A stretch of DNA of 64,000 nt from Flaviaestuariibacter flavus (GCF_004337505.1 NZ_SJZI01000042.1:544388-608387); one strand, 5' to 3'; shown: positions 7,401 through 15,053, counted from the first letter of the stretch. Numbers and translations: made by a program. The notes: generated from the letters alone by a model not told the origin.

Positions 7401-9606
7401 GGCGCCGCTTACCGCAGCGGCGGCAACGACCCCGTCGGGTTGTGCACCGTCGGGAACCATCACGGTTACCGTGACACCGGGCATTGGCCAGGCACCCTTC
7501 CAGTACCGCCTTGGCGGCGCCGGAACCCCGCAGGCCTCCAACGTCTTCAATAATATCGGTGCAGGCACCTATACGGTAACCGTGCTGGATGCCGCGGGGT
7601 GTACTGTGGATGTGACCGCCGTTGTGGATCCGGCCCAGCCGCTCCTGGCAACCGTGCGTACCCACAGCCCGAGCTGCGACGCAGCTGCCAACGGCTCGGC
7701 CGTGCTGCTGCCGCAAAACGGGATCGCGCCCTTCCAGTTTCGCATCAACGGCGGCGCCTGGCAGGCTTCCGACTCCTTCCCCAACCTGGCGGCAGGCATC
7801 TATAACCTGCAGTTCCAGGATGCATCGGGTTGCATCTCGCCGCAGTTTCCCGCAACGGTAGCCGCAGGCGCGCCGATTACGGCTGTGGCCACACAAAACA
7901 ATGTGGCCTGTTTCGGGGGCAGCAACGGCAGCGCCACGCTGACGCTCTCGGGCAATGCTACGGCGCCTTTCCTGTTTTCGACCGACAACTTCAGCACCTC
8001 CCAGGCCGGTAATACAATTACCGGTCTCCCGGCAGGGGCGGCCACCATCTGGTTCCGCGACGCCCAGGGCTGCAGCAACAGTATCCAGGTGACGATTACG
8101 CAGCCCGCCGCTCTGTCGGCAGGCACCACGCAGCTGGTGCAGCCGAAATGCTTCGGCGCCGCCAACGGAACGGTGACCCTTTCTGCCAGCGGTGGTACTG
8201 CACCGTACCAGTACTCCTTCAACGGAAGCGCCTTCGGCCCGGCGGCCCAGTTTACTTCGGCGGCAGGCACTTTCAATGGCGCCATCCGCGATGCGAATAA
8301 CTGTAGCGTCACGGTGAACGGAATTGTGCTTACGGAGCCCGCCCGTCTCGTGATCGATTCGGTGGTGAGTGAACCGGCAACCTGCGTTGCAGACGGCCGT
8401 CTCCGCGTGTTTGCCTCGGGCGGCACTACCCCCTTCCAGTACCAGCTCAACACGGGCAGCTACGGTGCCAGCAACAGCTTCACCACGGCGGCCGGCACTT
8501 ATAGTGTTTCCGTACAGGATGCCAACAACTGCGCTGCTTCCCGCCCTGGTAACGTGGTAACTCAGATCAGCAACCTGCAGTATGTTTCACCCGGCCCCGA
8601 CACGATCTGCCAGGGCAGCAAGACGACGCTGGCACCAGTGACCAATGCCACCGGTTTCGTTTGGACCGGCCCGGCCATCGTGCCCAACAACACGCAGCAG
8701 TCGTCGATCGACGTGCGTCCCGTCCGCGATACATTCTACATCCTCAACTACACCCTGGGCTCCTGCTCGGGCCGCGACTCGATCCCGGTAACCGTGCGAC
8801 CGGCGCCGGTGCCCGATGCCGGTACTGCTACAGAGATCTGCTTCGGCCAGGACGGACAGCTGAACGCTGCCACGGGCTTCAGCGCCTACCACTGGGCGCC
8901 GAGCACCTACCTCACCGATGCCAACATCCGCAACCCCCGCGTCATCCGCCCCAACGCCAGCATCACCTACCAGCTGCATGTGGTGGATGCCAACGGCTGT
9001 GCCTCGCTGGTTCCGGATACGGTAACCCAGCTTGTAACACCCCCGATCATTGTGCGGTTCAGCCCGCCCGATACGGTGGCTTATATCGGCGATACGCTGC
9101 GCATTATTGCGAGCGCCGCCGCCAACCATTTCGAATGGTTTACAAGCATGGGCACCACACCGGTGAACATCGTCAACCCGAACGTGCCCAATGCCCTGCT
9201 GCTGGTAGAGAAAACCGAGACCTTCCGCATCCGTGCCTGGACCGACCAGGGCTGCTCGGGTGAAGGCTTTTTCTACCTCCGTGCTTACCGCGGGCCCGAG
9301 ATCTATGTGCCGGATGCCTTTACGCCCAACCGCGACGGCAAGAACGACCTGCTGCGCCCGGTATGCGTTGGCCTGCAGACACTCAACTATTTCCGCGTAT
9401 TCAACCGCTGGGGCCAGCTGATGTACGAATACAAAGGCGAGCGCCGCGGCCCCGAGGTGTACAACCTGAGGCAGTCGAATATCGGCTGGGATGGCCGGCA
9501 GAACGGCAAGGAGCTCGTTACGGGAACTTATGTGTGGGTTGCCGAAGGTGTGACCAAAGAAGGCAAGCGCGTTTCCCGCAAGGGCGTAGTGACCCTGATC
9601 CAATAA
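4471..9606 (+). CDS. Giant SprB-repeat surface protein with CHU_C (T9SS-type) C-terminus
   Basis: 1711 residues from the ATG at 4471; an in-frame TTG at 4462 is less likely because the ATG starts directly before a signal peptide (MKMTRLLLVLVTLVFTVRAS, then AQ). Residues about 20-300 form a Cys-containing N-terminal domain followed by a beta-rich module (LPFTFTFYGINYSSLVASG). From about 365 to 1370 there are 13 tandem SprB-like repeats of about 75 residues, each with a Cys near the start and a core such as GTYTVTVLDAAGCTVDV. Two Ig-like modules follow. The C-terminus is CHU_C (YVPDAFTPNRDGKNDLLRP; ending in GVVTLIQ), the gliding-motility-associated domain that in characterised relatives directs type IX secretion to the cell surface. 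SprB itself is a gliding adhesin. No por or gld genes are in this window. Function as an adhesin is inferred. Confidence 0.88.
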   Translation: MKMTRLLLVLVTLVFTVRASAQVPGFSFTCSRDTTIQDCGAQVCFNLKARVPDVRSTSSYTVNPVSSTGGCFAPVVAPNDPAGTPTSITVDDRYSSKINLPFTFTFYGINYSSLVASGNGYLSFDPNNNLAGTFSHYGIIQSGTGLGANTGTPQDLPSSRYDPSVIMGVYHDLDPGVSASPTKKIQYQVYGVAPYRRFVLSFYKIPLYQTTGSTCNQSFENTSQITLYESTNIIEVSVYSQQICTAWNQGRAMIGIQDHNGGAGIMPPGRRASDAPWGSANMNETWRFVPASGSTSLLKRVEVLNSANVVLATGTRGTAVNGVVPVTFPNLCVGGGITRLVVRAAYQKYGAPTQEIYTYDTVRVIAGFNATATPTHATCATPGSIKVDIPAGEGVPPFSYSINNGAYGSSNTFTGLNPGTYSVIARDANCADTMTVTVLPPAGLSGTTATVPSGCNPSGSITVTPTSGTAPYTYALDGSPTFQSSNIFTAVAAGAHTVTIKDAQGCTGTVNVTVGTRAALGGSGTAQPSGCTPSGSVTITPAGGTAPFSFSINGGSTWQSAGQFNLLGAGTYNVRIKDSTGCTFDVNGVIVPGTTLTASAVTTNSNCTPSGTITVSVTPPGLGTPPYTYQLGTTGTPQNGNTFGPLAAGTYTVIVRDATGCQVSVTATIDSNPPVTLNAISTPSGCNPPSGTITATANGVAPYTFKLDGVRTQASGLFTGVTSGQHTVEVTDAGGCVATFDIVVGATPAVDASATSTPSGCTPADGSITVSATGGTGTFTYKLLPNTTQPGNTFTGLAAGNYTVVVEDAVGCTDTVAVSVGATPLPAGTASTTLSGCTPSGTITINMNQGTGPYSYRLGTAGTPQASNTFNGQAAGTYTITVTDAKGCTVDIQATVGQHPALTAIGNTTPSGCTPPSGSITITVPAGAGLAPFTYDLDALGPVASNSFTGVTAGAHQVVVRDAAGCSFPVDVVVGAPAPLTAAAATTPSGCAPSGTITVTVTPGIGQAPFQYRLGGAGTPQASNVFNNIGAGTYTVTVLDAAGCTVDVTAVVDPAQPLLATVRTHSPSCDAAANGSAVLLPQNGIAPFQFRINGGAWQASDSFPNLAAGIYNLQFQDASGCISPQFPATVAAGAPITAVATQNNVACFGGSNGSATLTLSGNATAPFLFSTDNFSTSQAGNTITGLPAGAATIWFRDAQGCSNSIQVTITQPAALSAGTTQLVQPKCFGAANGTVTLSASGGTAPYQYSFNGSAFGPAAQFTSAAGTFNGAIRDANNCSVTVNGIVLTEPARLVIDSVVSEPATCVADGRLRVFASGGTTPFQYQLNTGSYGASNSFTTAAGTYSVSVQDANNCAASRPGNVVTQISNLQYVSPGPDTICQGSKTTLAPVTNATGFVWTGPAIVPNNTQQSSIDVRPVRDTFYILNYTLGSCSGRDSIPVTVRPAPVPDAGTATEICFGQDGQLNAATGFSAYHWAPSTYLTDANIRNPRVIRPNASITYQLHVVDANGCASLVPDTVTQLVTPPIIVRFSPPDTVAYIGDTLRIIASAAANHFEWFTSMGTTPVNIVNPNVPNALLLVEKTETFRIRAWTDQGCSGEGFFYLRAYRGPEIYVPDAFTPNRDGKNDLLRPVCVGLQTLNYFRVFNRWGQLMYEYKGERRGPEVYNLRQSNIGWDGRQNGKELVTGTYVWVAEGVTKEGKRVSRKGVVTLIQ
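5569..8575 (+). repeat. Thirteen tandem SprB-like repeats in the surface protein
   Basis: Coding repeats of about 225-240 bp. The openings of successive units vary around TPSGCTPSGTITV. Units 4, 7 and 9 form a subtype sharing a GTPQ-centred insertion (LGTAGTPQASNTF type). Units 10-13 are more diverged (NNVACFGGSNGSATL type). This suggests block duplication followed by drift. Confidence 0.8.
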
Positions 9607-9629
9607 ATTGTATGCACCGCATAAAAAGC

Positions 9630-9658
9630 AAACGCCTCCAACCGGGGGCGTTTTTTTA
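9630..9658 (+). terminator. Terminator after the SprB-repeat gene
   Basis: AAACGCCTCC / GGGGGCGTTT stem followed by a seven-T run, 24 nt after the stop codon. A typical Rho-independent terminator. Confidence 0.85.
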
Positions 9659-9737
9659 TGAATCCGCTGTATGGATCCCGACCAGGACCAGTACGGTCGG
9701 GCTCTTCACTTTGATCCGGGAAACCCGAACCACAGAA

Positions 9738-9770
9738 CCCTAAAACCTCAGAACCTTAGAACCTTTTTTC
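9738..9770. repeat. Family C low-complexity repeat, single arm
   Basis: Imperfect tandem words of the type AGAACCCTAAAACCTC before purA, in one orientation only. The same words occur at 28627-28680 and, in inverted pairs, around 1797-2125. Confidence 0.6.
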
Positions 9771-9776
9771 TTCCCT

Positions 9777-9784
9777 TACATTTG
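9777..9784 (+). promoter_or_regulatory. -7 element of purA promoter
   Basis: TACATTTG matches TAnnTTTG exactly and ends 23 nt before the purA ATG. A weak TTA, not TTG, lies at the -33 position. Confidence 0.55.
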
Positions 9785-9807
9785 CCGCGAACCAAGTATA
9801 CATTGTT

Positions 9808-11076
9808 ATGGTAGACGTTATCCTGGGCTTGCAATGGGGCGACGAGGGCAAGGGAAAGATCGTGGATTATTTCGCGTCGCAATATGATATCGTTGCGCGT
9901 TTCCAGGGCGGACCCAACGCGGGACATACCCTCTACGTAGGTCCTTCGAAGCAAAAGATCGTATTGCACCAGATTCCTTCCGGCGTGTTTCACCAGGGCG
10001 CCATCAACCTGATTGGCAACGGTGTCGTACTCGACCCGGTAACCCTGTCGAAGGAGTGTGCAACGGTGTCGGGCTTCGGCGTCGACCTGCGCAAGAATCT
10101 TTTTATTTCCGAGCGCACGCACCTGATCCTGCCCACGCACCGGGCCCTCGACAAGGCCGCCGAGCTGCAGAAGGGCGAAGCCAAGATCGGCTCCACGCTG
10201 AAAGGTATCGGACCCGCCTATATGGACAAGACCGGCCGCAACGGCTTGCGTGTCGGCGACCTGCTGCATAAGAGCTTTACCACATCCTATATCAAGCTGC
10301 GGCTTAAGCACCAGAAGCTGCTCGATACCTATCATTTCAACGAAGACATTACGGCCTGGGAAGAAGAATTCTTCGAAGCCATCGAGCTCCTGCGCGGACT
10401 CAACATCGTCAACGGCGAATATTTCATCAACGAGCAGATGGCGCGCGGCAAAAAAGTGCTGGCAGAGGGCGCCCAGGGCTCGATGCTCGATATCGATTTC
10501 GGCACCTTCCCCTTCGTTACTTCCAGCAGCACCACCTCGGCCGGCGTTTGCTCGGGCCTTGGTGTGGCGCCGCAGCGCATCCGCGAGGTGATCGGTGTGT
10601 CGAAGGCCTACTGCACCCGCGTGGGCAGCGGACCGTTCCCCACCGAGCTGCACGACGAAACAGGAGAGGAGCTGCGCCGCATCGGATCCGAGTTTGGCGC
10701 CACCACCGGCCGCCCGCGCCGCTGCGGCTGGATGGACCTCGTGGCCCTGCGCTATGCCTGCATGATCAACGGCGTGACGCAGGTGGTGATGACGAAGGCC
10801 GACGTGCTCGATGCCTTCCCGACCCTGCAGGTATGCACCGCCTACAAGATCGACAATGCCGCTACCGACAAGGTGCCCTTCCAGATGACGCGCGTGCCCG
10901 TGGAGCCCGTCTACCAAAGCATCCGCGGCTGGAATACCGACAGCACCGCCTGTACCACCGCCGACAGCCTGCCCGAAGAAATGCGTTCGTATATCGGCTT
11001 TATCAATGAGCAGCTGGGCACGCCGGTAAAGTATGTATCCAACGGCCCGGGACGCGAGCAGATCGTGCACTTATAA
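9808..11076 (+). CDS. purA: Adenylosuccinate synthase
   Basis: 422 residues, normal for the family. The N-terminal GTP-binding loop GDEGKGKIVD (about residues 12-21) and the IMP-site motif GGPNAGHT are intact, as is SKAYCTRVGSGPFPTEL further on. The enzyme joins IMP and aspartate with GTP hydrolysis, the first committed step to AMP, in the cytosol. It stands alone between a terminator and the acidic-protein gene; the -7 box at 9777 suggests its own promoter. Confidence 0.97.
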   Translation: MVDVILGLQWGDEGKGKIVDYFASQYDIVARFQGGPNAGHTLYVGPSKQKIVLHQIPSGVFHQGAINLIGNGVVLDPVTLSKECATVSGFGVDLRKNLFISERTHLILPTHRALDKAAELQKGEAKIGSTLKGIGPAYMDKTGRNGLRVGDLLHKSFTTSYIKLRLKHQKLLDTYHFNEDITAWEEEFFEAIELLRGLNIVNGEYFINEQMARGKKVLAEGAQGSMLDIDFGTFPFVTSSSTTSAGVCSGLGVAPQRIREVIGVSKAYCTRVGSGPFPTELHDETGEELRRIGSEFGATTGRPRRCGWMDLVALRYACMINGVTQVVMTKADVLDAFPTLQVCTAYKIDNAATDKVPFQMTRVPVEPVYQSIRGWNTDSTACTTADSLPEEMRSYIGFINEQLGTPVKYVSNGPGREQIVHL

Positions 11077-11161
11077 GGACTGTCCGGCACACAAAAAAAT
11101 TGACAAAATTTGGCGGATTAAAAACTTCGCCGAAAATTTACAGCGTTAATCTAACCAGACT

Positions 11162-11500
11162 ATGACCGTAGTATTAGAGAAGGAAGCGACCCTATCCGGA
11201 ACCGATTGGATCGAGCAGGTACTGGCCCAGGCCAAGCGCGCCGCCACGCCTAAGGACGAGGAAGAAGAGGAGGAGGAAGACCTCGACGAAGAGCTGGATG
11301 GCGAAGAAGACGACGAAGAGTGGGATCCGGACTTCGAAGAGTTTGACCTGCCCAAATCGAAGAAGGGCGGCGGCAAAAAAGAAGAGGAAAGCGAGGAGGA
11401 AGAAGACTTTAAGATCGAAGACGACGAGGAGTTCAAAGACCTCTTCAGCGGCGGCGGTGGCGGCGGCAACGACTTCGACGATGAGGACGATGACTTCTAA
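11162..11500 (+). CDS. Extremely acidic small protein, unknown function
   Basis: 112 residues, of which about 49 are Asp or Glu by my count. The first 30 residues look like a short structured helix (TLSGTDWIEQVLAQAKRA). After that come acidic runs, a small basic/Gly patch (KSKKGGGKKE) and a Gly stretch (six Gly) before an all-acidic, Phe-ended tail. No signal peptide or membrane segment. Translation is plausible: ATG start, clean frame, and its own space between purA and pabB. I do not recognise the family. The charge pattern would suit a DNA-mimic or a binder of basic proteins, but that is speculation. Confidence 0.75.
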   Translation: MTVVLEKEATLSGTDWIEQVLAQAKRAATPKDEEEEEEEDLDEELDGEEDDEEWDPDFEEFDLPKSKKGGGKKEEESEEEEDFKIEDDEEFKDLFSGGGGGGNDFDDEDDDF

Positions 11501-11557
11501 CCCGCACGATTGATACACCGCACGTATGCACTGGCCGCCGGCGCGGCCATCAAGGAT

Positions 11558-11592
11558 AAAATGTTGAACTGGCTCCGGCGGTTCAACATTTT
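11558..11592 (+). promoter_or_regulatory. 12-bp hairpin over the pabB start codon, terminator-like
   Basis: A perfect 12-bp inverted repeat (AAAATGTTGAAC / GTTCAACATTTT, 11-nt loop), followed by TTGTTTTC. It lies 58 nt after the stop codon of the acidic-protein gene, where a terminator would be expected. The left arm contains the pabB ATG (11561-11563), and the right arm codes for residues of the conserved FNIFCFLD stretch. Confidence 0.7.
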
Positions 11593-12766
11593 TTGTTTTC
11601 TGGACAGCCACGGCTATCCCGGGCGCAGCTTCGACTGGCTGGCGGGCGCGGGCGCACGCCACCGCGTTGGTGCCGCCGATGGCCCGGCCGCCCTCGATGC
11701 GCTTGCAGCTTCGGAGCGCTGGGCCTTTGGCCATCTTGCCTTCGAGCTGCGCCATGCGGCCTATGGCCTTGCCGGCGGTCCGCAAGATCCCATCGGGTTT
11801 CCGCCCCTGCATTTCTTTATACCGGAAGTGGTGCTTTATGCCCGCGGCGATACCTTGCATATCGAGGCGGCAGACCCCGATACGGTATGGAAGGCCTTGC
11901 AGGAAACGCCGGTTCCCGCTGCTGGCCCGGGAGCTTCCATACAGATGGAGGCAACACTCAGCCGCGCCGCTTACCTCGACCGCATCGGCGCCCTCCTGCA
12001 GCACATCCGCCGCGGCGACTGCTACGAGATCAATTTCTGCCAGGAGTTTCATGCGCAGGCCCCTGGCCTCGACCCGCTGCCGGTATACCGGAAGCTGGCG
12101 GCACTTTCGCCCACTCCTTTTGGCGGCTACTACCGGCTTGATGACCGCTACCTGCTCTGCGCTTCGCCCGAGCGCTTTTTGCGCAAGCAGGGGAGCGAGC
12201 TTATTGCCCAGCCGATCAAAGGCACCGCCCGGCGCAACCCGGGCGATAAAGCGGCCGACGCTGCGCTACGCGAGGGGCTATACCTCAGCCCGAAAGAGCG
12301 GGCCGAAAATGTGATGGTGGTAGACCTCATGCGCAACGACCTGTCGCACGTGTGCCATGATGTAGTGGTGCCCGAGCTTTTCGGGCTCTACACCTTCCCG
12401 CAGGTACACCAGATGATCTCCACCGTAAGTGGCCGCCTGCATCCCGGCACCGGCTTCTCAGCCGTGCTTGATGCTACCTTCCCGATGGGCTCGATGACCG
12501 GGGCGCCAAAGCAGCGGGTGCTGGAGCTGATCCGCCGGTACGAACCGACCGCGCGGGGGCTTTTTTCCGGCTCGCTCGGTTATTTCCACGAGGGCGATTT
12601 TGATTTCAACGTGGTCATCCGCAGCCTGCTCTACAATGCCGATACGGGGGCACTTTCCTACCAGGTTGGCTCTGGCATAACGGCTTATTGCGAAGCGGCC
12701 GCTGAGTGGGAGGAATGCCGGCTTAAGGCCCTGGCGCTCGAGCGGGCCATGCAGGATATTGAATAA
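11561..12766 (+). CDS. pabB: Aminodeoxychorismate synthase component I-like protein (chorismate-binding)
   Basis: 401 residues from the ATG at 11561. An in-frame TTG at 11510 would add 17 residues and is less likely. The C-terminal chorismate-binding domain is complete: YEINFCQEF, CASPERFL, the PIKGTARR motif, ENVMVVDLMRNDLS, and GSMTGAPK. The PIKGT motif fits PabB, whose Lys takes part in catalysis, better than anthranilate synthase TrpE. The expected reaction turns chorismate and ammonia into aminodeoxychorismate for folate synthesis. No PabA amidotransferase or PabC lyase is nearby. The start codon is inside a strong hairpin. The end reads GATATTGAATAACGAATTC, which resembles a family B repeat word, so the stop codon may derive from one. 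Confidence 0.85.
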   Translation: MLNWLRRFNIFCFLDSHGYPGRSFDWLAGAGARHRVGAADGPAALDALAASERWAFGHLAFELRHAAYGLAGGPQDPIGFPPLHFFIPEVVLYARGDTLHIEAADPDTVWKALQETPVPAAGPGASIQMEATLSRAAYLDRIGALLQHIRRGDCYEINFCQEFHAQAPGLDPLPVYRKLAALSPTPFGGYYRLDDRYLLCASPERFLRKQGSELIAQPIKGTARRNPGDKAADAALREGLYLSPKERAENVMVVDLMRNDLSHVCHDVVVPELFGLYTFPQVHQMISTVSGRLHPGTGFSAVLDATFPMGSMTGAPKQRVLELIRRYEPTARGLFSGSLGYFHEGDFDFNVVIRSLLYNADTGALSYQVGSGITAYCEAAAEWEECRLKALALERAMQDIE

Positions 12767-12795
12767 CGAATTCCAGGCTTCAGCAACCCAAATGA

Positions 12796-12825
12796 AAAAT
12801 GCCCCACGATCGTGGGGCATTTTTC
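12796..12825. terminator. Bidirectional terminator between pabB and mltD-like gene
   Basis: A 30-nt perfect palindrome centred on GCCCCACGATCGTGGGGC with A-run and T-run flanks. It serves convergent genes from both sides. Confidence 0.88.
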
Positions 12826-12857
12826 GGGTTATCCGTGGTGGTATCAGGGTTGGTAGG

Positions 12858-13865
12858 TTAACGGGCCGATCCGAGCATCATTTTCACCGACTGCTCGAGG
12901 ATGGCGTTGCGGCTTTCCGTGAAACGGCTCATTTTGTCGGCCGGCAGGCGCAGTTCGTAAGAACCGTTCTGCGAAAGCTGCTTGTCGAAGTTGGGATTGA
13001 GGCGGTTGAAATCACCCAGGTCCATTTCCAGGTTGCCGGCAATGGCGATAGCGGCAAACTTGCCCGATACGGTGGCATTCTGAACACCGGGGAGGACGGG
13101 AGCCGCATCGGTGGTAGCCGCGGTATAGGTGGCGCGCTCGTTCTGGGTCATCGTGGTCACACCACCGTCGCCTTCCATGATATAATGGGTGGCGATGAAC
13201 TTCTTCACGTGGTTGCGGCTTTCCGCAGGCAGGTAATACTGGAGATCCCAGAAGTTACGGCTGCCGGCCTTGCTGATGGCTTTGTTTACGTTACCCGGAC
13301 CGCCGTTGTAGGCAGCAACTACCAGTAGCCAGTCGTTAAACACGCTGTACAGGTCGTTGAGGTAGCGGGCGGCGGCATTAGTGCTCTTTTTGTAATCGCG
13401 GCGCTCGTCGTTTTTCTTCGATACGCGGAGACCAAGCTCGCGGGCGGTCTGGGGCATCAGCTGCCAGGGACCGGCCGCGCCTACCCAGGAGGTAGCGGAG
13501 GTCTTCAGGTCGGACTCAATTACAGAGAGGTACTTCAGCTCGGAGGGCAGGTTATGCGCGGCCAGCACGCTTTCGATCAGGTCGAAGTAAGGCTTGCCCC
13601 AGCTCTTCATATTGTTGAGGCGGGTAGCCTGGCTTTCCATATAGTCCTGAACGAAGGAAACGGCTTTGGGGTTGAGCTTTACATTGAAAATTCCGTTTTC
13701 GGAGCTCTGGCCCTCGAAGAGGTCTTTAAAGCCGGCTTTGGTGGCGCTTACCTTTACCGTGTCGGAAAGGTCTCGGTCCAGGCCGCTCGCACCTTTCCCG
13801 ATTCCCGCGAAGGAGTAGAGGAAGGCAATAAGAGGCAGGGTGGTCAACAATAACAGCTTTTTCAT
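12858..13865 (-). CDS. Lytic murein transglycosylase, MltD-like
   Basis: 335 residues from the ATG at 13865; a longer frame to 13898 would only add residues before the signal peptide (MKKLLLLTTLPLIAFLYSFA). The SLT catalytic domain is near residues 95-235. The catalytic Glu is in YLSVIESDL, followed by GAAGPWQLMPQTA and VVAAYNGGPGNV. Such enzymes cleave the glycan strands of peptidoglycan in the periplasm with formation of anhydro-muropeptides. The C-terminal 90 residues may be a degenerate LysM-like domain (DLGDFNRLNPNFD); unlike E. coli MltD, no clear LysM repeats are seen and there is no lipobox. Confidence 0.88.
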   Translation of the reverse strand: MKKLLLLTTLPLIAFLYSFAGIGKGASGLDRDLSDTVKVSATKAGFKDLFEGQSSENGIFNVKLNPKAVSFVQDYMESQATRLNNMKSWGKPYFDLIESVLAAHNLPSELKYLSVIESDLKTSATSWVGAAGPWQLMPQTARELGLRVSKKNDERRDYKKSTNAAARYLNDLYSVFNDWLLVVAAYNGGPGNVNKAISKAGSRNFWDLQYYLPAESRNHVKKFIATHYIMEGDGGVTTMTQNERATYTAATTDAAPVLPGVQNATVSGKFAAIAIAGNLEMDLGDFNRLNPNFDKQLSQNGSYELRLPADKMSRFTESRNAILEQSVKMMLGSAR

Positions 13866-13962
13866 CGCACGTGTTTTAGGATTAATCAAATCGCACAAAG
13901 GCCTGGAAACGCTCCTTTATTGTTAGCTCTGGTAAGGGTTGACCCGTAGGTCAAATGCGAAG

Positions 13963-13970
13963 CAAATATA
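13963..13970 (-). promoter_or_regulatory. -7 element of the mltD-like gene
   Basis: TATATTTG on the minus strand, an exact TAnnTTTG, 97 nt before the ATG. The implied leader of about 90 nt contains the inverted repeat TTGACCTACGGGTCAA. Confidence 0.5.
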
Positions 13971-14025
13971 CCACCCTCTGGCGAGGAAACACCCCAAAAA
14001 CTGTTAGAATTGCGTTAAGGGAAAC

Positions 14026-14061
14026 AAAAAGCCGGCGTGCCAAAAAGGCGCCACCGGCTTG
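14026..14061 (-). terminator. Terminator of tatA
   Basis: On the minus strand AAGCCGGTGGCGCC pairs with GGCACGCCGGCTT around a short T loop and is followed by TTTTTG. It is 25 nt after the tatA stop. Confidence 0.75.
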
Positions 14062-14085
14062 TATAAAATGTTAAAAGAGAGCGGC

Positions 14086-14316
14086 TTAGGCCTGGCCCGA
14101 TGTATTCGATGCGGGCGTGTTTGCAGCGGAAGCGGCAGTGCGGTCCTTCTCGGAAATTCCTTCTTCGATCTCCCGGCGCACATTGCTTTTTGCGTCGTTG
14201 AACTCGCGAACGCCCCGTCCGAGGCCGCGCATCAGTTCAGGAATTTTCTTGCCGCCGAACAGCAGCAGCACGATAATCAGGATCACAATGATCTCATTAA
14301 AGCCCAGGGGTCCCAT
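14086..14316 (-). CDS. tatA: Sec-independent (Tat) translocase subunit TatA/E
   Basis: 76 residues. There is a short N-terminal segment with the conserved Phe-Gly hinge, a single membrane helix ([20 protein letters not shown]), an amphipathic helix ([14 protein letters not shown]) and a charged, Ala-rich tail. This is the standard TatA/TatE layout. TatA multimers form the pore for folded proteins crossing the inner membrane. TatC is not in the window, so whether this is the main TatA or an extra copy cannot be told. Confidence 0.92.
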   Translation of the reverse strand: MGPLGFNEIIVILIIVLLLFGGKKIPELMRGLGRGVREFNDAKSNVRREIEEGISEKDRTAASAANTPASNTSGQA

Positions 14317-14348
14317 ATGATGGATTTATTAGTGGAAAAATCAGACTT

Positions 14349-14356
14349 CAAAATTA
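14349..14356 (-). promoter_or_regulatory. -7 element of tatA
   Basis: TAATTTTG on the minus strand (TAnnTTTG), 32 nt before the ATG. No clear -33 TTG. Confidence 0.45.
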
Positions 14357-14423
14357 GGACAAATCAGCACCCAATCTCCGTTTCGGCCGGCTATTCGGGC
14401 AAAAGTCCCGGTCAAACCATAAA

Positions 14424-14450
14424 AAAAGCGGAAGAACGAGTCTTCCGCTT
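14424..14450 (-). terminator. Terminator of rplS
   Basis: On the minus strand AAGCGGAAGA / TCTTCCGCTT with a short loop and a seven-T tail, 19 nt after the rplS stop. Confidence 0.88.
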
Positions 14451-14469
14451 ATAGTTACGTTGAAAAAGC

Positions 14470-14847
14470 TTAGGCAGATTGGGGTTGAACCACGGCGCGC
14501 TTCTTTTCCTGGATACGGGCGCTCTTACCGCTACGCTCACGCTGGTAGAACAGCTTGGCGCGACGAACACGGCCGGCCTTGTTCAGCACGATCGAGTCGA
14601 TGTTGGGAGAGTTGACCGGGAAAAGACGCTCCACGCCTACGCCGTCAGAGATCTTGCGCACGGTGAACGAAGCGGTGGCACCCGTGCCCTGACGCTTGAT
14701 CACATCACCCTTGAAGGACTGGATACGCTCCTTGTTACCTTCAATGATCTTGTAGTTAACGGTAATATTGTCACCCGCTTTGAACTTCGGGAATTCTTTC
14801 GTAGCCGTGAGCTGCTCGTGTACAAAGGCAATAGCGGCGGAGTTCAT
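14470..14847 (-). CDS. rplS: 50S ribosomal protein L19
   Basis: 125 residues. The family core is clear: FKAGDNITVNYKI, ERIQSFKGDVI, ATASFTVRKISDGVGVERLF, and the basic KLFYQRERSGKSARI. L19 sits at the interface of the 30S and 50S subunits. The C-terminal extension (KKRAVVQPQSA) is slightly longer than in E. coli. The gene is alone here, without the rpsP-rimM-trmD partners usual in other phyla. Confidence 0.97.
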   Translation of the reverse strand: MNSAAIAFVHEQLTATKEFPKFKAGDNITVNYKIIEGNKERIQSFKGDVIKRQGTGATASFTVRKISDGVGVERLFPVNSPNIDSIVLNKAGRVRRAKLFYQRERSGKSARIQEKKRAVVQPQSA

Positions 14848-14867
14848 AACTTGAAATTTAAGGAGTG

Positions 14868-14875
14868 CAAAGGTA
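14868..14875 (-). promoter_or_regulatory. -7 element of rplS
   Basis: TACCTTTG on the minus strand, exact TAnnTTTG, 20 nt before the ATG. The -33 region lacks TTG at N19. Confidence 0.55.
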
Positions 14876-14924
14876 AGGGGAAAAATCTAAATATGTGTTG
14901 ATTGGCGGGGATTTTTTGGATTTA

Positions 14925-15005
14925 TGTCTGATGTCCGATGTCCGAGGTCTGATTTAGACATTGGTCTCTGTAAGATCTGACATCGGACATCTGAGATCCG
15001 AGATC
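14925..15005. repeat. Paired-arm intergenic repeat, family A
   Basis: Left arm GTCTGATGTCCGATGTCCGA (14926-14945 and onward); right arm GACATCGGACATCTGAGATC (about 14978-14997), with about 20 bp between. It lies between rplS and the rny terminator. Confidence 0.75.
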
Positions 15006-15006
15006 G

Positions 15007-15032
15007 AAAAAGCCCCCGCGAACGGAGGCTTT
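15007..15032 (-). terminator. Terminator of rny
   Basis: On the minus strand AAAGCCTCCGTTCGCGGGGGCTTTTT: a GC-rich stem followed by T residues, 21 nt after the rny stop. Confidence 0.82.
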
Positions 15033-15053
15033 AAGCTATTGTATGCCAGCTGA

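Noticed and set aside
4837..8453. Several frames of 90-360 codons antisense to the SprB-repeat gene
   Set aside because: They repeat with the period of the coding repeats on the other strand, so they are mirrors of it.
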